A DNA stretch of 64,000 nucleotides from Planctomycetota bacterium (GCA_016709875.1 JADJLZ010000007.1:1-64000), one strand, 5' to 3'; shown: positions 54,243-63,894, counted from the stretch's first letter. Notes: generated by a model not told the origin, from the sequence alone. Numbers and translations are program-made.

Positions 54243-56783
54243 TCCTGCGCGCGCTCTTCTTGCGTCCGCTCGTGCGTGCGCCGCTGCGCTTTCTGGCGAC
54301 GCTGCTGGGCATCAGCGCCGGCGTGGCCGCCTTCGTCGCGACGCTGGCCTCGAACCGCGCCGCGCTGGCCTCGCTGCGCGAGGACACGCGCGCACTCGCC
54401 GGCGCGGCGCAGTTCGAGATCAGCTCGGCCGCGCTCGTCCCGCCCGAGGCGCTGCCGATCCTGCGGCCGCTCGAGGCCGACGCCGAACTGTTGCCGGTGA
54501 TCGAGGAACTCGTGCTCGAGCCGCGCTCGGGAGCGGTGCTGCGCCTGCTCGGCCTGGATCCCCTGCTCGATCCGCGCGCGCGCGGGCTCGCAGGCGAGGC
54601 GCTCGGCGGCGATCTCGCGCTGCGCACGCTGCGCGGCGAGGGCGTGTGGATCGCCGAGCCGCTCGCGCTCACGCTCGGCCTGCGAGTGGGCGACGACCTG
54701 GGCGTCGAGGCACATGGGCGCATCTTCGAGCTGCGGCTGCTCGGCACCCTGCCCGCCGCGCGTTCCGACGGGCCCTTCGCGACCACGATCGTCGCCGATC
54801 TCGCGCTCGCTGACCGCGTCGCCGGGCGCAAGGGTCGGCTCGACCGCGTGGAGCTGCTCGCCCGGCCGGGAGTCGACCCACGGGATCTGGAGCGCGAGGC
54901 ACGCGCGCTCGTCCCGCTCGGGCTCGAGCTGCGTTCGACGGGCGCGCGCGCGGCGCAGACGCAGGGCCTCGTGCGCAGTCTGGAGTTCAACCTCCTGGCG
55001 CTCTCGGGCATCTCGCTGCTCGTCGCGGGTGTGCTGGTCGCGACAGCGCTGGCGACCTCCGTCGTGCAGCGCAGCCGCACGCTCGCGCTGCTCGTCTCGC
55101 TCGGCGCCGGTCGCGCGGCGCTGGTCTCGGCCCTGGTGGTCGAAGCGCTCGCGCTCGGACTCCTCGGCGGCCTGCTCGGAGCCTTCGGCGGCTACGCGGG
55201 CGCGCACGCCGTCGTGCCCGCGATGCGCGCGACGCTGACCACCGTGGTGGGCTCCGCGCCCGAGAACCCGGTGCGCTTCGAGTTCGATCTGGTCTGGCTC
55301 GGCCTCGCGCTCGGACTGGTGGTCGCGGCGGCGAGCGCCGTGCTGCCCCTGTTCGAGATCCTGCGCACGCCACCGTTGCAGTCGCTCGCGCGCGAACGTC
55401 CCGACTGGCTCACGCCGCGCGCGCGCGTCGGCGCGGTGGGCGTCGCGATCCTGGCCGCGCTGGCCGCGCACGAGCTCCTGCGCCTGCCCGCCTGGCACGG
55501 CCTGCCGATCGCGGCGCTGGGTTCGGCCACGGCGCTGCTCGCAGCACTCTTCGCGCTGCAGGGGCCTCTGTGCGACGCGCTCGCGCGCCTCGCAGCGCGC
55601 ATCCCACGCCTGCTGGTGCTCGCCGGCCCCCTGCGGCTGGCACTCGCCGCGCTGGCGGCCGGCCGCAGGCGCTCGGCCTGGGCCGCGGGCGCGGTTGGCA
55701 TGAGCGTCGCGCTCTCGGTGGCGATCGCGACGCTGGTGCACTCCTTCCGCACCACGGTCGTCGAGTGGACCGCGAGCAGCCTGCGCACGGACCTGCAGGT
55801 GCGCACGCTCGCGCCGCCGGGCGGCGTGCCGCTGGGGACGCTTGATCCGGAGGTGGCGCAGATCTGCAAGCGCGTCTTCGGCGCCGAGGCGATCGACGAC
55901 TACCACGCCGCCGCGGCGGAGGTCGACGGCCGCCGCATCACGCTCACCGGTGCCAACCTCGACGTGGTCGCACGTCGCGGCGGCTTCGGCTACCGCGACG
56001 GGCGCGACTCGCGCGAGGTGCTCGCGCGCGCCTTCGCGGAGCACTCCGCCGTCGTGAGCGAGTCCTTCGCGCTGCAGTTCGGCCGCAAGGAAGGCGACAC
56101 GCTGCAGGTCCAGACTCCGGGCGGGACGATCGAGCGACGCATCGAGGGCGTCTACTACGACTACGGCGACAGCCAAGGCACGGTGATCGTCGACCTCGCC
56201 GATTTCCAGCCGCTCTACCCCGCGCGTGCAACGCACCACGTGGAGGTCTACCTGCCCGCGGACGTCGACGTCGAAGTTGCGCGCGGGCAGCTGCTCGATG
56301 CGCTCGGCGGGCGCTTCCACGTCGAGGTGCTGACCAACGCCGAGCTGCGCACCAACGTGCTCTCGATCTTCGACCGCACCTTCGCGATCACCAACGCGCT
56401 GGTGCTCGTCAACGCCTTCGTGGCGGTGATCGCGGTGCTGACCGTGCTCTTCGCGCTCTTGCGCGAGCGCGCGGCGGATCTCGCGCTGCTGCGCGCCCTT
56501 GGCGCCTCGCGCCTCGAGCTCGGCGCGCAGGTGACGCTGCAGTCGGGGCTGCTCGGCCCTTGGGTGCCGTCTCGGGGCCGTGACGGGTATTGTGATCGGC
56601 GTGATGCTCGTCACCGTTGTCAACTTGCAGAGCTTCGGCTGGACGCTCGAGTTCCACCGGCCCTGGAACGCGATTCTGGGCGTGCTCGGCGCGGTCGCAC
56701 TCGCCTGTCTCGTCGCGGGTCTCGCGCCGGCCTGGCTCGCGGCGCGTGCCAGCATGAGCGTCGTGCTCCGGGAGGAAGGATGA
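54239..56783 (+). CDS. FtsX-type ABC permease (AttFG-like), one frameshift
   Basis: Export-type permease of about 847 residues after correction. It has an N-terminal helix (FLATLLGISAGVAAFVATL) and a periplasmic MacB-like domain. A four-helix FtsX core sits near 250-370 (LLALSGISLLVAGVLVATAL, VSALVVEALALGLLGGLLGA), a second pair of helices follows, another periplasmic domain, and a final FtsX core. This is the duplicated arrangement of single-chain permeases. Near 56,555 the frame is lost; the last core resumes as GIVIGVMLVTVVNLQSFGW and ends VVLREEG at 56783. The span is one base over a multiple of three, so one inserted base explains it. It is ATGA-coupled to both neighbours. Confidence 0.8.
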
Positions 56784-57850
56784 AGTTCGCAGCGTCCCTC
56801 GCGTGTCTCGCGCTGCTCTCGGGCTGGAAGCAGCACGCCTCGCCCTTCGAGGCGCACTTCCCCGCCGACCACGGCGCGCACCCCGAGTTCAAGAACGAGT
56901 GGTGGTACGCGACCGGCGAACTCGAGGCGGCTGGCGGCGAGCACTTCGGCTACCAGCTGACGGTCTTTCGCCTGGGTCTCGAACCCGGGCTGCCCCCCGA
57001 GGGCGAATCGTACTGGTCCGCGCGCACGCTCTACTCCGGCCACCTCGCCTTGACGCACATCGGCGCGCGCACGACGCGCAGCGCCGAACGCAGCGCGCGC
57101 GCGAACGGCGGTCTGGCGGGAGCGCGCACCGACGAGCTCGACGCCTGGATCGGCGATTGGCGCATCGTGCGCGACCCCTCGACCGGCACGCTGCACGCGA
57201 GCGGCAGGGCGCGCGAGATCGGCGTCGCGCTCGAGCTCGATCTGCGCCCCGCGAAACCCGCCGTGCTGCACGGCCCCGACGGGCTCTCCCCCAAGGGCAC
57301 GCAAGCCGGCGAAGCTTCGGCCTACGTCAGTTTCACGCGCCTGGCAACGAGTGGGCACGTCACGCTCGACGGCCGCGCGCTCGAGGTCACCGGCGAGAGC
57401 TGGTTCGACCACGAGTGGGGCTCGGGACAGCTGGGCAAGGACGTCGTCGGCTGGGATTGGTTCGGCCTGCGGCTCACCGACGGCCGCGAGCTGATGATCT
57501 ACCGCCTGCGCCGCGCCGGCGGCAGCGTGCTGCCGATCTGCGCCGGCACGCTCGTGCGCAAAGACGGCAGCTCGCGCCCGCTCGCGAGCTCCGAGGTCGA
57601 GCTCGCGGTCGAAGAGCGCTGGAAGAGCCCGCACACGCTGGCCGAGTATCCCGCGCGCTGGAAGCTCTCCGTGCCGTCGGAAAAACTCGAGCTGCACCTC
57701 TGCGCCCGCGCCCCCGACTGCGAGATCGACGGTTCGCACTCGACCGGCGTCGTGTACTGGGAGGGCCCGGTGAAGGTCGAGGGCAGTGCCAGCGGCGGCG
57801 GCTACGCCGAGCTCACGGGCTATGCCGGTTCGCTCGAGGGGCGCTTCTGA
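56780..57850 (+). CDS. CrtC/AttH-like lipocalin-fold protein
   Basis: 356-residue exported protein with a short signal (FAASLACLALLSGW). It has HPEFKNEWWYATGELEA near the start, the hallmark of the AttH/carotenoid 1,2-hydratase (hydroxyneurosporene synthase) family, then GESWFDHEWGSGQLG and WDWFGLRLTDGRELMIYRLR. AttH-type proteins occur downstream of an ABC exporter ATPase and permease, exactly as here. Carotenoid hydratase activity is therefore only one option, and a role as periplasmic partner of the exporter is favoured. Its ATG overlaps the permease stop (ATGA), and it precedes the first esterase gene by 15 bases. Confidence 0.85.
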   Translation: MKFAASLACLALLSGWKQHASPFEAHFPADHGAHPEFKNEWWYATGELEAAGGEHFGYQLTVFRLGLEPGLPPEGESYWSARTLYSGHLALTHIGARTTRSAERSARANGGLAGARTDELDAWIGDWRIVRDPSTGTLHASGRAREIGVALELDLRPAKPAVLHGPDGLSPKGTQAGEASAYVSFTRLATSGHVTLDGRALEVTGESWFDHEWGSGQLGKDVVGWDWFGLRLTDGRELMIYRLRRAGGSVLPICAGTLVRKDGSSRPLASSEVELAVEERWKSPHTLAEYPARWKLSVPSEKLELHLCARAPDCEIDGSHSTGVVYWEGPVKVEGSASGGGYAELTGYAGSLEGRF

Positions 57851-57865
57851 GGTAGTCTCGCGCGC

Positions 57866-58972
57866 ATGTTCGCGGCCCTGCTCCTCGCCCTCGCTCCGCA
57901 GACTTCGGTCACGCGCTCCGAACTCGCGCAGGCCTACGAGCGCTTCGAGCGGGTCTACTTCGCGGCCAAGCTCGAGCCCGAGCGCAAGCGCGAGCTCAAC
58001 CGCGCCTACGACGAGGCCTGCCTGGCGTACTTCGGCGGCGAGCAACGCAAGCTCGTGGACGAACTCGAGCGCATGTCGCTCGCGCTGGGTGCGCAACCCG
58101 ACGCACCGCCGCCGGAGGAGAAGCCCTACGACTGGGACGGCTGCCGCATGACGATGCTCGTGACGCTCTCGAAGCTCACGGTCACGAGCCCGGCGATCGA
58201 GCAGGCGCTGTGCGCGCGCGCGCGCGCGGCCCTGCTGCACACGCATCCCTCGCCCGACAAACCGACGGAATTCCGCGTCGATCGACGTGCGCTCGCCACG
58301 GCGCTCGATCGCGAGATCGGTGCACTCGAGCGCGGCGACGACCCGTACAGTCGTGCGACAGGCGATCTGTGGCGCGTGCTGCGCATCCCCGAGGGCGAAC
58401 TGCCGGTGCGCATCTACGCGCCGACGCAGGCCGCCAAGGACACGCCGCTGCCGCTCGTGATCGCGCTGCACGGCGCGCGCGGCGACGAGAACATGTTCCT
58501 CGAGGGCTACGGCTGCGGCCGGATCCGAGACCTCGCCGAGCAACACGGCTTCCTGCTCGCCTGCCCGCGCTCGAGCGGCAAGCTGACGCCCGAGACGATC
58601 GACGCGCTCGTGCGCGCGCTGGGCTACGACTACGCGATCGACGAGAAGCGCATCGGCCTGGTCGGCCACTCGATGGGCGCCGCGCTCGCGGCGCGCCTGG
58701 CCTCCGAATCGCCCGGGCGCTACTGCGCGCTGGCCTGCTTCTCGGGCGGACCGCGCGAGGATGCGCAAGAGCTGCCGCCGACCTGGATCCGCGTGGGCGT
58801 GATCGACCAGCTCGCCGATCCGGCCGGGATGCAGGCGATCGCGCAGAAGCGCAAGGAGCGCGGATTCGCGATCGACTTCCAGACGCTGCCGGACGTAGGC
58901 CACACGCTGATCGTCGGCGAAGAGCTCGCGGGCGCGATCGACTGGGTGCTCGGACACCGCCGTTCCGAATGA
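57866..58972 (+). CDS. Exported PHB-depolymerase-like esterase, tandem copy 1
   Basis: 368-residue protein with a short N-terminal signal (FAALLLALAPQ). Residues about 15-180 form a charged helical domain (YERFERVYFAAKLEPERKRE, then AYDEACLAYFGGEQRK) that is shared only with its downstream copy. The hydrolase domain has PLPLVIALHGARGDENMFLE, the oxyanion and Glu-Asn elements, LVGHSMGAALAARLAS with the nucleophile Ser, and DVGHTLIVGEE giving the catalytic His. The acid is probably in GVIDQLADP. It is probably an ester hydrolase of unknown substrate. Its stop overlaps the next start (ATGA). The two copies are homologous end to end, so they arose by tandem duplication. Confidence 0.75.
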   Translation: MFAALLLALAPQTSVTRSELAQAYERFERVYFAAKLEPERKRELNRAYDEACLAYFGGEQRKLVDELERMSLALGAQPDAPPPEEKPYDWDGCRMTMLVTLSKLTVTSPAIEQALCARARAALLHTHPSPDKPTEFRVDRRALATALDREIGALERGDDPYSRATGDLWRVLRIPEGELPVRIYAPTQAAKDTPLPLVIALHGARGDENMFLEGYGCGRIRDLAEQHGFLLACPRSSGKLTPETIDALVRALGYDYAIDEKRIGLVGHSMGAALAARLASESPGRYCALACFSGGPREDAQELPPTWIRVGVIDQLADPAGMQAIAQKRKERGFAIDFQTLPDVGHTLIVGEELAGAIDWVLGHRRSE

Positions 58973-60096
58973 ACGCCCTGCTCGGGCTGGTGTGGGTGTC
59001 CTGCGGCCTATGGGCGCCGCAGCAGCCGACAGCGACGCGCGCCGACCTGGCGCGCTCCTACCAGCGTTTCGACAAGGCCTACGCGTCCGCCGAGCTCACG
59101 CCCGAACGCAAGCGCGAGCTCAACTTGGCCTTCGATCGCTCGACCATGGCCTTCTTCATGGGCCAGGGCGCGCAGGTGATCGCGGATCTGGAACGACTCT
59201 CGGACAGCCTCGGCGCTCCCCCGCCTGCGGCGCCGCCCGAGGAACCGGCGCACGACTGGGATGCCGCGCGCCTGGCCCTGCTCGCGAAGCTCCCCGGGGT
59301 CTCGCCCGAGAATGAGCCGCAGCGCCAGGCGCTGGCCGCCGTGCGGGCGCGCATCGAGCTGCTGCGCAACACGCTTTCGCCCGGCGACTCGGCGCAATTC
59401 CTGGTCGAGCGGCCGAAGCTCGCGGCCGAGGTCGAAGCGGAACTCGCGCTCGTCGTCCGCGGCGAGGACCCCTACCGCCGCCGCACGGGCGACCTGTGGC
59501 GCGTGGTCGCGCTCGAGCGCGGCGAGCTGCCCGTGCACCTCTACGCGCCGCCCGCCGCCGCCCAAGACGAGCCGCTGCCGCTGCTGATCGCCCTGCACGG
59601 TATGGGCGGCGACGAGAACATGTTCTTCGAGGGCTACGGCGCCGGCCGACTGCGGGCGCTCGCCGAGCAACGCGGATTCCTGCTCGCCTGCCCGCGAGCG
59701 AACTGGCTGCTCTCCGGCGCGACGCTGGAACGGCTGATCCGGGCTCTCTCGTACGACTACGCGATCGACGAGAAGCGCATCCTGCTGCTCGGACACTCGA
59801 TGGGCTCTGGCCTCGCGGCCTCGATCGCCGCGCGCGCGCCCGAACGTTTCGCCGGCCTGGCGTGCTTCGCCGGCGGTCCAGGCGCGAAGGCCGAGAAGCT
59901 GCCGCCGAGCTGGATCAGCGTCGGCGCGCTCGACCCGATCGCCAACCCGGACTCGCTCGAGAAGGCGTCCAAGGCGCTCACTGCGCGCGGCCTCACCGTC
60001 CGGTTCGAGCGCGTCCCCGACCTCGGCCACACGCTCGTGGTCGGCGAGCGACTCGGCGCGGCAGTCGAATTCCTGCTGGGACAGCAGCTCCCGTGA
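58969..60096 (+). CDS. Exported PHB-depolymerase-like esterase, tandem copy 2
   Basis: 375-residue paralog of the preceding gene. It has a signal-like N-terminus (ALLGLVWVSCGLWAPQ). The helical N-domain is retained (YQRFDKAYASAELTPERKRE, then LERLSDSLG). The hydrolase motifs are PLPLLIALHGMGGDENMFFE, LLLGHSMGSGLAASIAA and DLGHTLVVGERLG. The acidic residue is probably in GALDPIANP. All three catalytic positions are kept, so both copies should be active; small changes around the active site may tune substrate range. It is GTGA-coupled to truD downstream. Confidence 0.75.
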   Translation: MNALLGLVWVSCGLWAPQQPTATRADLARSYQRFDKAYASAELTPERKRELNLAFDRSTMAFFMGQGAQVIADLERLSDSLGAPPPAAPPEEPAHDWDAARLALLAKLPGVSPENEPQRQALAAVRARIELLRNTLSPGDSAQFLVERPKLAAEVEAELALVVRGEDPYRRRTGDLWRVVALERGELPVHLYAPPAAAQDEPLPLLIALHGMGGDENMFFEGYGAGRLRALAEQRGFLLACPRANWLLSGATLERLIRALSYDYAIDEKRILLLGHSMGSGLAASIAARAPERFAGLACFAGGPGAKAEKLPPSWISVGALDPIANPDSLEKASKALTARGLTVRFERVPDLGHTLVVGERLGAAVEFLLGQQLP

Positions 60097-61121
60097 ACGC
60101 CGAGATGCCGCTCGTGACGGCGCACTTGCCCGGCGTCGGTGGCGCGCTCAAATCGCGCCCGGCCGACTTCGTGGTCGAGGAGTTGCCGCTCTACCTGCCG
60201 AGCGGCAGCGGCGAACACGTCTACCTGAGCATCGTGCGCGAGGGCGCCACGACGAAGGAGATCGAGAGCGCGCTCGGCCGGCTCTTCGCACTGCCGTCGC
60301 GCGCGATCGGCACGGCGGGGATGAAGGACAAGCAGGCGCGCACGACGCAGACCTTCTCGCTGCACCTGCACGAGGGCGAGCCGCTCGAACTCGCGCGGCG
60401 CGTCGAGGGCGAACTCGGCCTGCGCGTGCTCTCCTCCGCGCGCCACGCGAACAAGCTGCGCATGGGTCACCTGCTCGGAAACCGCTTCCGCGTGCTGCTG
60501 CGCGACGCGCACCCCGAGGCGCTCACGCGTGCGCAGGCGATCACCGACGAGCTCTCCGCGCACGGATTGCCCAACGCCTTCGGTCCGCAGCGCTTCGGCG
60601 CGGACGGCGACAACGCCGAGCGCGCGCGCGCGCTCTTCGCGCAGCCCAAGCGCGGCTGGACGGCGGAGCTCCTGCTCTCGGCCTGGCAATCGGCGCAGTT
60701 CCACGCCTGGCTCGCGCAGCGGCACGCGCTGGGCAAGCTGCCCGGGCTGCTCGAGGGCGATGTCGCCAAGCGCCACGACGGACCGATCTTCGACGTCCTG
60801 GATCTCGCGCTCGAAGAGCCGCGCCTGCGCGCGCGAGAGATCGTGCCCACCGGGCCGCTCTTCGGCGAGTCGATGCGCTGGGCCAAGGGCGCGGCGCTGC
60901 AGATCGAGGAGTCGGTGCTGCGCGAGAGCGGCATCGACGCACAGGCGCTCGCGCGCGCGCGCCTGCCCGGCACACGCCGCGCGGCCTGGATCTACCCGCG
61001 CGGCTTCGAGCTCGAGGCCGAAGCGCAGGGTCTGTGGGTCGGCTTCGAACTGCCCAAGGGCTCGTACGCGACCGTCGTGTTGCGCGAGTTCACGAAGTCC
61101 GACGCGCTCAGCGCGGACTGA
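60093..61121 (+). CDS. truD: tRNA pseudouridine synthase D
   Basis: 342-residue enzyme that makes pseudouridine 13 in tRNA-Glu. The catalytic-Asp motif GTAGMKDKQARTTQTFSL lies near residue 75. RFGADGDNAERARAL, LLSAWQSAQFHAWLAQR and the TRUD-domain RPADFVVEELPLYLPSG opening agree with the family. The start is the GTG at 60093 (GTGA overlap); ATG 60105 is also possible and loses only four residues. The last 14 bases overlap the convergent gene. It is a housekeeping tRNA-modification gene riding in the exporter/esterase run. Confidence 0.92.
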   Translation: MNAEMPLVTAHLPGVGGALKSRPADFVVEELPLYLPSGSGEHVYLSIVREGATTKEIESALGRLFALPSRAIGTAGMKDKQARTTQTFSLHLHEGEPLELARRVEGELGLRVLSSARHANKLRMGHLLGNRFRVLLRDAHPEALTRAQAITDELSAHGLPNAFGPQRFGADGDNAERARALFAQPKRGWTAELLLSAWQSAQFHAWLAQRHALGKLPGLLEGDVAKRHDGPIFDVLDLALEEPRLRAREIVPTGPLFGESMRWAKGAALQIEESVLRESGIDAQALARARLPGTRRAAWIYPRGFELEAEAQGLWVGFELPKGSYATVVLREFTKSDALSAD

Positions 61122-63024
61122 GCGGCTCGAGCAGGACCTCGCCCGCACGTTCGCCCAGGCTGCGCGGATCCCACTCGCGCAAGGCGTATCCGGCGCACTC
61201 GATGCGCAGCGCGGCGGGCCATTCGTCGAGCTCGACGTGGACGTGGCCCTGCGCGTCCGAGCTCGCGAGCTGGACGCGTTCGAGCCACACGCGCGCACCC
61301 TCGATCGCGCGTCGCGTGACGCGGTCGCGGACCTCGAAGTCGGTCTGGAAGCCGGGCTCGAGCTCGAGGCGCAGCACACCGCCGCGGCGCGCCTCGATCG
61401 CATCGGAGAGCTCGCCCTGCGCCGCCTTGTAGCCCGCGGCCTCGACCGCGTAGAGCACGTGGCGCGAGCGCGGCACGAGGATCTGCGTCACGCCGCCCGG
61501 CGCGCTGAAGCGCTGCTCGGTCGCGAGCGGCTCTTCGGTCAGCAGGCGCAGCGTCGCATCGCCCACGCGCTCACCCGTGTCGCGCGAGACGCACTCGACC
61601 GCGTAGGAGAGCGGTTCGTCGTGTCCTGCGCGGCGGATCTGGACGCCGCTCGTGCCGAAGGGCACTTCCATGCGCGGCGGCACGAAGTCGTCGTCCAGGA
61701 ATCCGGGCCCGGCGCTGAGCTCGATCCCCGCCGAGGCCAGCCCCCAGTACTCGAAGCGGCCTTCCGCGCCGCTCTGGATCGTCACCGGAGCGGAGTTGCC
61801 GTTGCGCACGCGGATCGGGACACCCCCGAGCGGCCGGTCGAGTTCGTCGAGCACGACGCCGCGCACGCCGGGTTGCAAGTTCGCGAGCCCCAACTGCAGG
61901 CCGAGCGTGCGCTGCGCGCCGCGCGGCAGATCGCACTCTCCCAGCACCGATTCGCCGGTCAGCGGGTGGACGGCGTGCACGCTCCAGCAGCCCGACGCCA
62001 GCGGAGCGAAGCGGAATTCGCCGCTCGCGTCGGTGTCCCCCACGCGTCCGCGCGGGGCGCGCGAGGGGTCCGCGCTCGCGAGCCAGAGCGAGACGCCCGC
62101 GAGCGGCTCGCCGCGGTCGTTGGTGCAGCGCACGGTCAGCGAACCGCCGGTGTACAAGTCCAGCCGGTTCGGCCGCGGCACGAGCGGCGCCGTCAGCGCG
62201 AGCGCATCGCTCACCTCGCCTCCGGAGAACTCCGCCTCGAGCTCGAAGAGCCGGCCCTCGGGCGGTTCGCCGGCGAGCGCGAAGCGTGCGCGGCCGTGCG
62301 CGTCGGCGAGCTGGAAGTCGCGCCCGAGCACGTCGAAGCCGCCCGCGCTCGAACGATCGCCCCAGACCAGCGAGACGTTGCTCGCCGAGCCCGCGCTGCC
62401 GTCGGCGTGCGCGACCTGCACTTCGAGCACCTGCGCCGGCGAGCGCACGCTGATGTCCAGGTGGCGCAGCGGCGCCTCGACGTCCGAGCGCAGCAGGAAT
62501 TGTGCGGGCTCGACCGTCCAGCGCGCGTCGAAGCGCGGGTCGCCGGGGTCGGGCAGGTGCATCACGCTCACGACGCCGCAGGAGAGCACGCACTCGGTGC
62601 AGTAGGAGCCGTCCGGGCCGGTCTCGACCACCGCGGTGCGCGGACGGCGCGAGAGGAAGGACAGGCGCATTCCCTCGACGCCCAGCCCGCTCTGTTCGTC
62701 CACGACGCGTCCGCAGAGTGCGACGAGCGTCTCGGGATCGGCCTCGAGCACGCCGGACTGGCGCGACTTCGCCTTCGAAGCGGCCGCCCCGTCGGCTTCG
62801 AGGGCCGCGCGCGGGGCGGGCGTCTCGGCGAGCGCGGGCCGCGCGGGTCCGTTGCCGAGCGCCAACGCGGCCAGGCGCGAGCGCTCGTCGCGCGAGCGCT
62901 CATCGTGGTCGAGGGTGGCGACGAGGAACCAGGCCGCGGCGAGCAGCAGGACCGAGAGCAGGATCCAAAGCGGTCGGCGCACGGATTCAGTCGGCGTAGC
63001 GGAAGCTTCCGGTGAAGGCGGCAT
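61108..63024 (-). CDS. Membrane-anchored carboxypeptidase-regulatory-like repeat protein
   Basis: 638-residue protein with one N-terminal membrane helix (WILLSVLLLAAAWFLVA) followed by an Arg/Glu-rich linker and a periplasmic or surface part. Repeated beta-sandwich units of the carboxypeptidase-regulatory type are visible: LCGRVVDEQSGLGVEGMRL, GSLTVRCTNDRGEPLAGVSL and GVRGVVLDELDRPLGGVPIR, with DASGEFRFAPLASG loops. The last strand region reads DFEVRDRVTRRAIEGARVWL. A GTG at 62982 (before the membrane helix) is an alternative start that would remove the 38-base overlap with the upstream gene. It resembles the C-terminal part of the ECF-linked protein at 41166 but has no sigma gene beside it. 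Confidence 0.7.
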   Translation of the reverse strand: MPPSPEASATPTESVRRPLWILLSVLLLAAAWFLVATLDHDERSRDERSRLAALALGNGPARPALAETPAPRAALEADGAAASKAKSRQSGVLEADPETLVALCGRVVDEQSGLGVEGMRLSFLSRRPRTAVVETGPDGSYCTECVLSCGVVSVMHLPDPGDPRFDARWTVEPAQFLLRSDVEAPLRHLDISVRSPAQVLEVQVAHADGSAGSASNVSLVWGDRSSAGGFDVLGRDFQLADAHGRARFALAGEPPEGRLFELEAEFSGGEVSDALALTAPLVPRPNRLDLYTGGSLTVRCTNDRGEPLAGVSLWLASADPSRAPRGRVGDTDASGEFRFAPLASGCWSVHAVHPLTGESVLGECDLPRGAQRTLGLQLGLANLQPGVRGVVLDELDRPLGGVPIRVRNGNSAPVTIQSGAEGRFEYWGLASAGIELSAGPGFLDDDFVPPRMEVPFGTSGVQIRRAGHDEPLSYAVECVSRDTGERVGDATLRLLTEEPLATEQRFSAPGGVTQILVPRSRHVLYAVEAAGYKAAQGELSDAIEARRGGVLRLELEPGFQTDFEVRDRVTRRAIEGARVWLERVQLASSDAQGHVHVELDEWPAALRIECAGYALREWDPRSLGERAGEVLLEPLSPR

Positions 63025-63619
63025 TGCTGCCCGGGCGATCGAAGACGCCGCCCAGGCGCGTGTCGCTCATGCGGAACACGTCGTTGTCGCCCACCACGCG
63101 GCCGTCGATGCGCGCGAAGGGCTCATACCACACGTTGAAGGGCATCTTGCAGCAGGCGCGGTCCTCGAGCGTGCTGCCCGAGAGCGCGAAAAGTCGTCCA
63201 CCCTCGACCGAGTAGCTTCCGTCCGCGCCAAAGCTGGCCTGGATCGGCAGCGCGTCGAGCACCCGCGCACCTGCGAAGAGTGCGGGCTCACGCGCGCGCA
63301 GCAGCGCCAGCGCCGCCTCGCGCTGCTCGGTGCTCGCGCGACTCGAGAGGTAGACCGAGCGCGCGACGTGCACGCCCTTGGCGGCGAGGTTGTCGTCGCC
63401 GCGCAGCGAGAGCGCGACGTCGACACCGGCGAGGTCCGCTCCCGCGAAGCGGCCCGCATCGAAGTGCCAGACGCACAGCGCTTCGCGTCCGTCGGTGCAG
63501 TACTCGCCGTTGTAGTGGCACGCGCCCGCGAACACCGCTGCGGTGCGCGACTCGACGTAGTGGCCACTGGGGACGGGGACGACGGACGGGATCGCAAGCA
63601 GGACGACGATCGGCAGCAT
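62987..63619 (-). CDS. DUF1326-like exported protein
   Basis: 210-residue protein. The ATG at 63619 opens a short signal peptide (LPIVVLLAIPSVVPVPSG). HYVESRTAAVFAGACHYNGE with a later Trp/His pair (LCVWHFDAGRFAG) matches my memory of the DUF1326 family, whose function is unknown. The C-terminal half has REALALL-type helices and a Cys pair (DRACCKMPF) that could bind metal. It overlaps the next gene by 38 bases unless that gene starts at GTG 62982. It is 32 bases from the small Cys-rich gene upstream. Confidence 0.65.
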   Translation of the reverse strand: MLPIVVLLAIPSVVPVPSGHYVESRTAAVFAGACHYNGEYCTDGREALCVWHFDAGRFAGADLAGVDVALSLRGDDNLAAKGVHVARSVYLSSRASTEQREAALALLRAREPALFAGARVLDALPIQASFGADGSYSVEGGRLFALSGSTLEDRACCKMPFNVWYEPFARIDGRVVGDNDVFRMSDTRLGGVFDRPGSNAAFTGSFRYAD

Positions 63620-63651
63620 GGCAGTCTTCTTCGGGCCCTCGGCCGACGATA

Positions 63652-63894
63652 CTAGAGCACGCCCCGGAAGCAGGTGCGACCGGACTGGCATTCGTCCGGC
63701 CTGACGAGTTCGTCATCCGGGCCGAGCGTCTGCATCGTGCGCGCGCACCAGCAGCGGTTGCTGGCATCGAGGATGTCCTCCTCCGTTCGCGGCGGCTGGC
63801 GAGCGAAGGTCAACTTCTTCGAACGCAGCTCGGTGCAGTAGGGAAAGAGGGCCTGACCCTCGGCCGTCTGGGGGGCTTTCGGCTGGTCGGTCAT
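63652..63894 (-). CDS. Small Cys-rich conserved protein coupled to a molybdo-hydroxylase FAD subunit
   Basis: 80-residue protein with no signal peptide and five cysteines (near residues 20, 48, 50, 69 and 75) in the order YCTELRSKK, RCWCARTMQ, DECQSGRTCF. The conserved, regularly spaced Cys and the CWC motif suggest a metal or iron-sulfur site. I recall similar short proteins in planctomycetal genomes. Its ATG overlaps the stop of the molybdo-hydroxylase FAD-subunit gene (ATGA), so they are co-translated; a role in assembly or electron transfer of that enzyme is inferred. No named family was recognised. Confidence 0.6.
   Translation of the reverse strand: MTDQPKAPQTAEGQALFPYCTELRSKKLTFARQPPRTEEDILDASNRCWCARTMQTLGPDDELVRPDECQSGRTCFRGVL

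Noticed and set aside
56540..56600. Split permease (two separate genes)
   Set aside because: The downstream piece has no ribosome site or start suited to a separate FtsX core, and one base restores a continuous chain.
53579..58957. Open frame of about 5.4 kb on the minus strand opposite the ABC exporter genes
   Set aside because: It is a high-GC shadow. The plus strand holds complete ABC, FtsX and AttH motifs with coupled starts.
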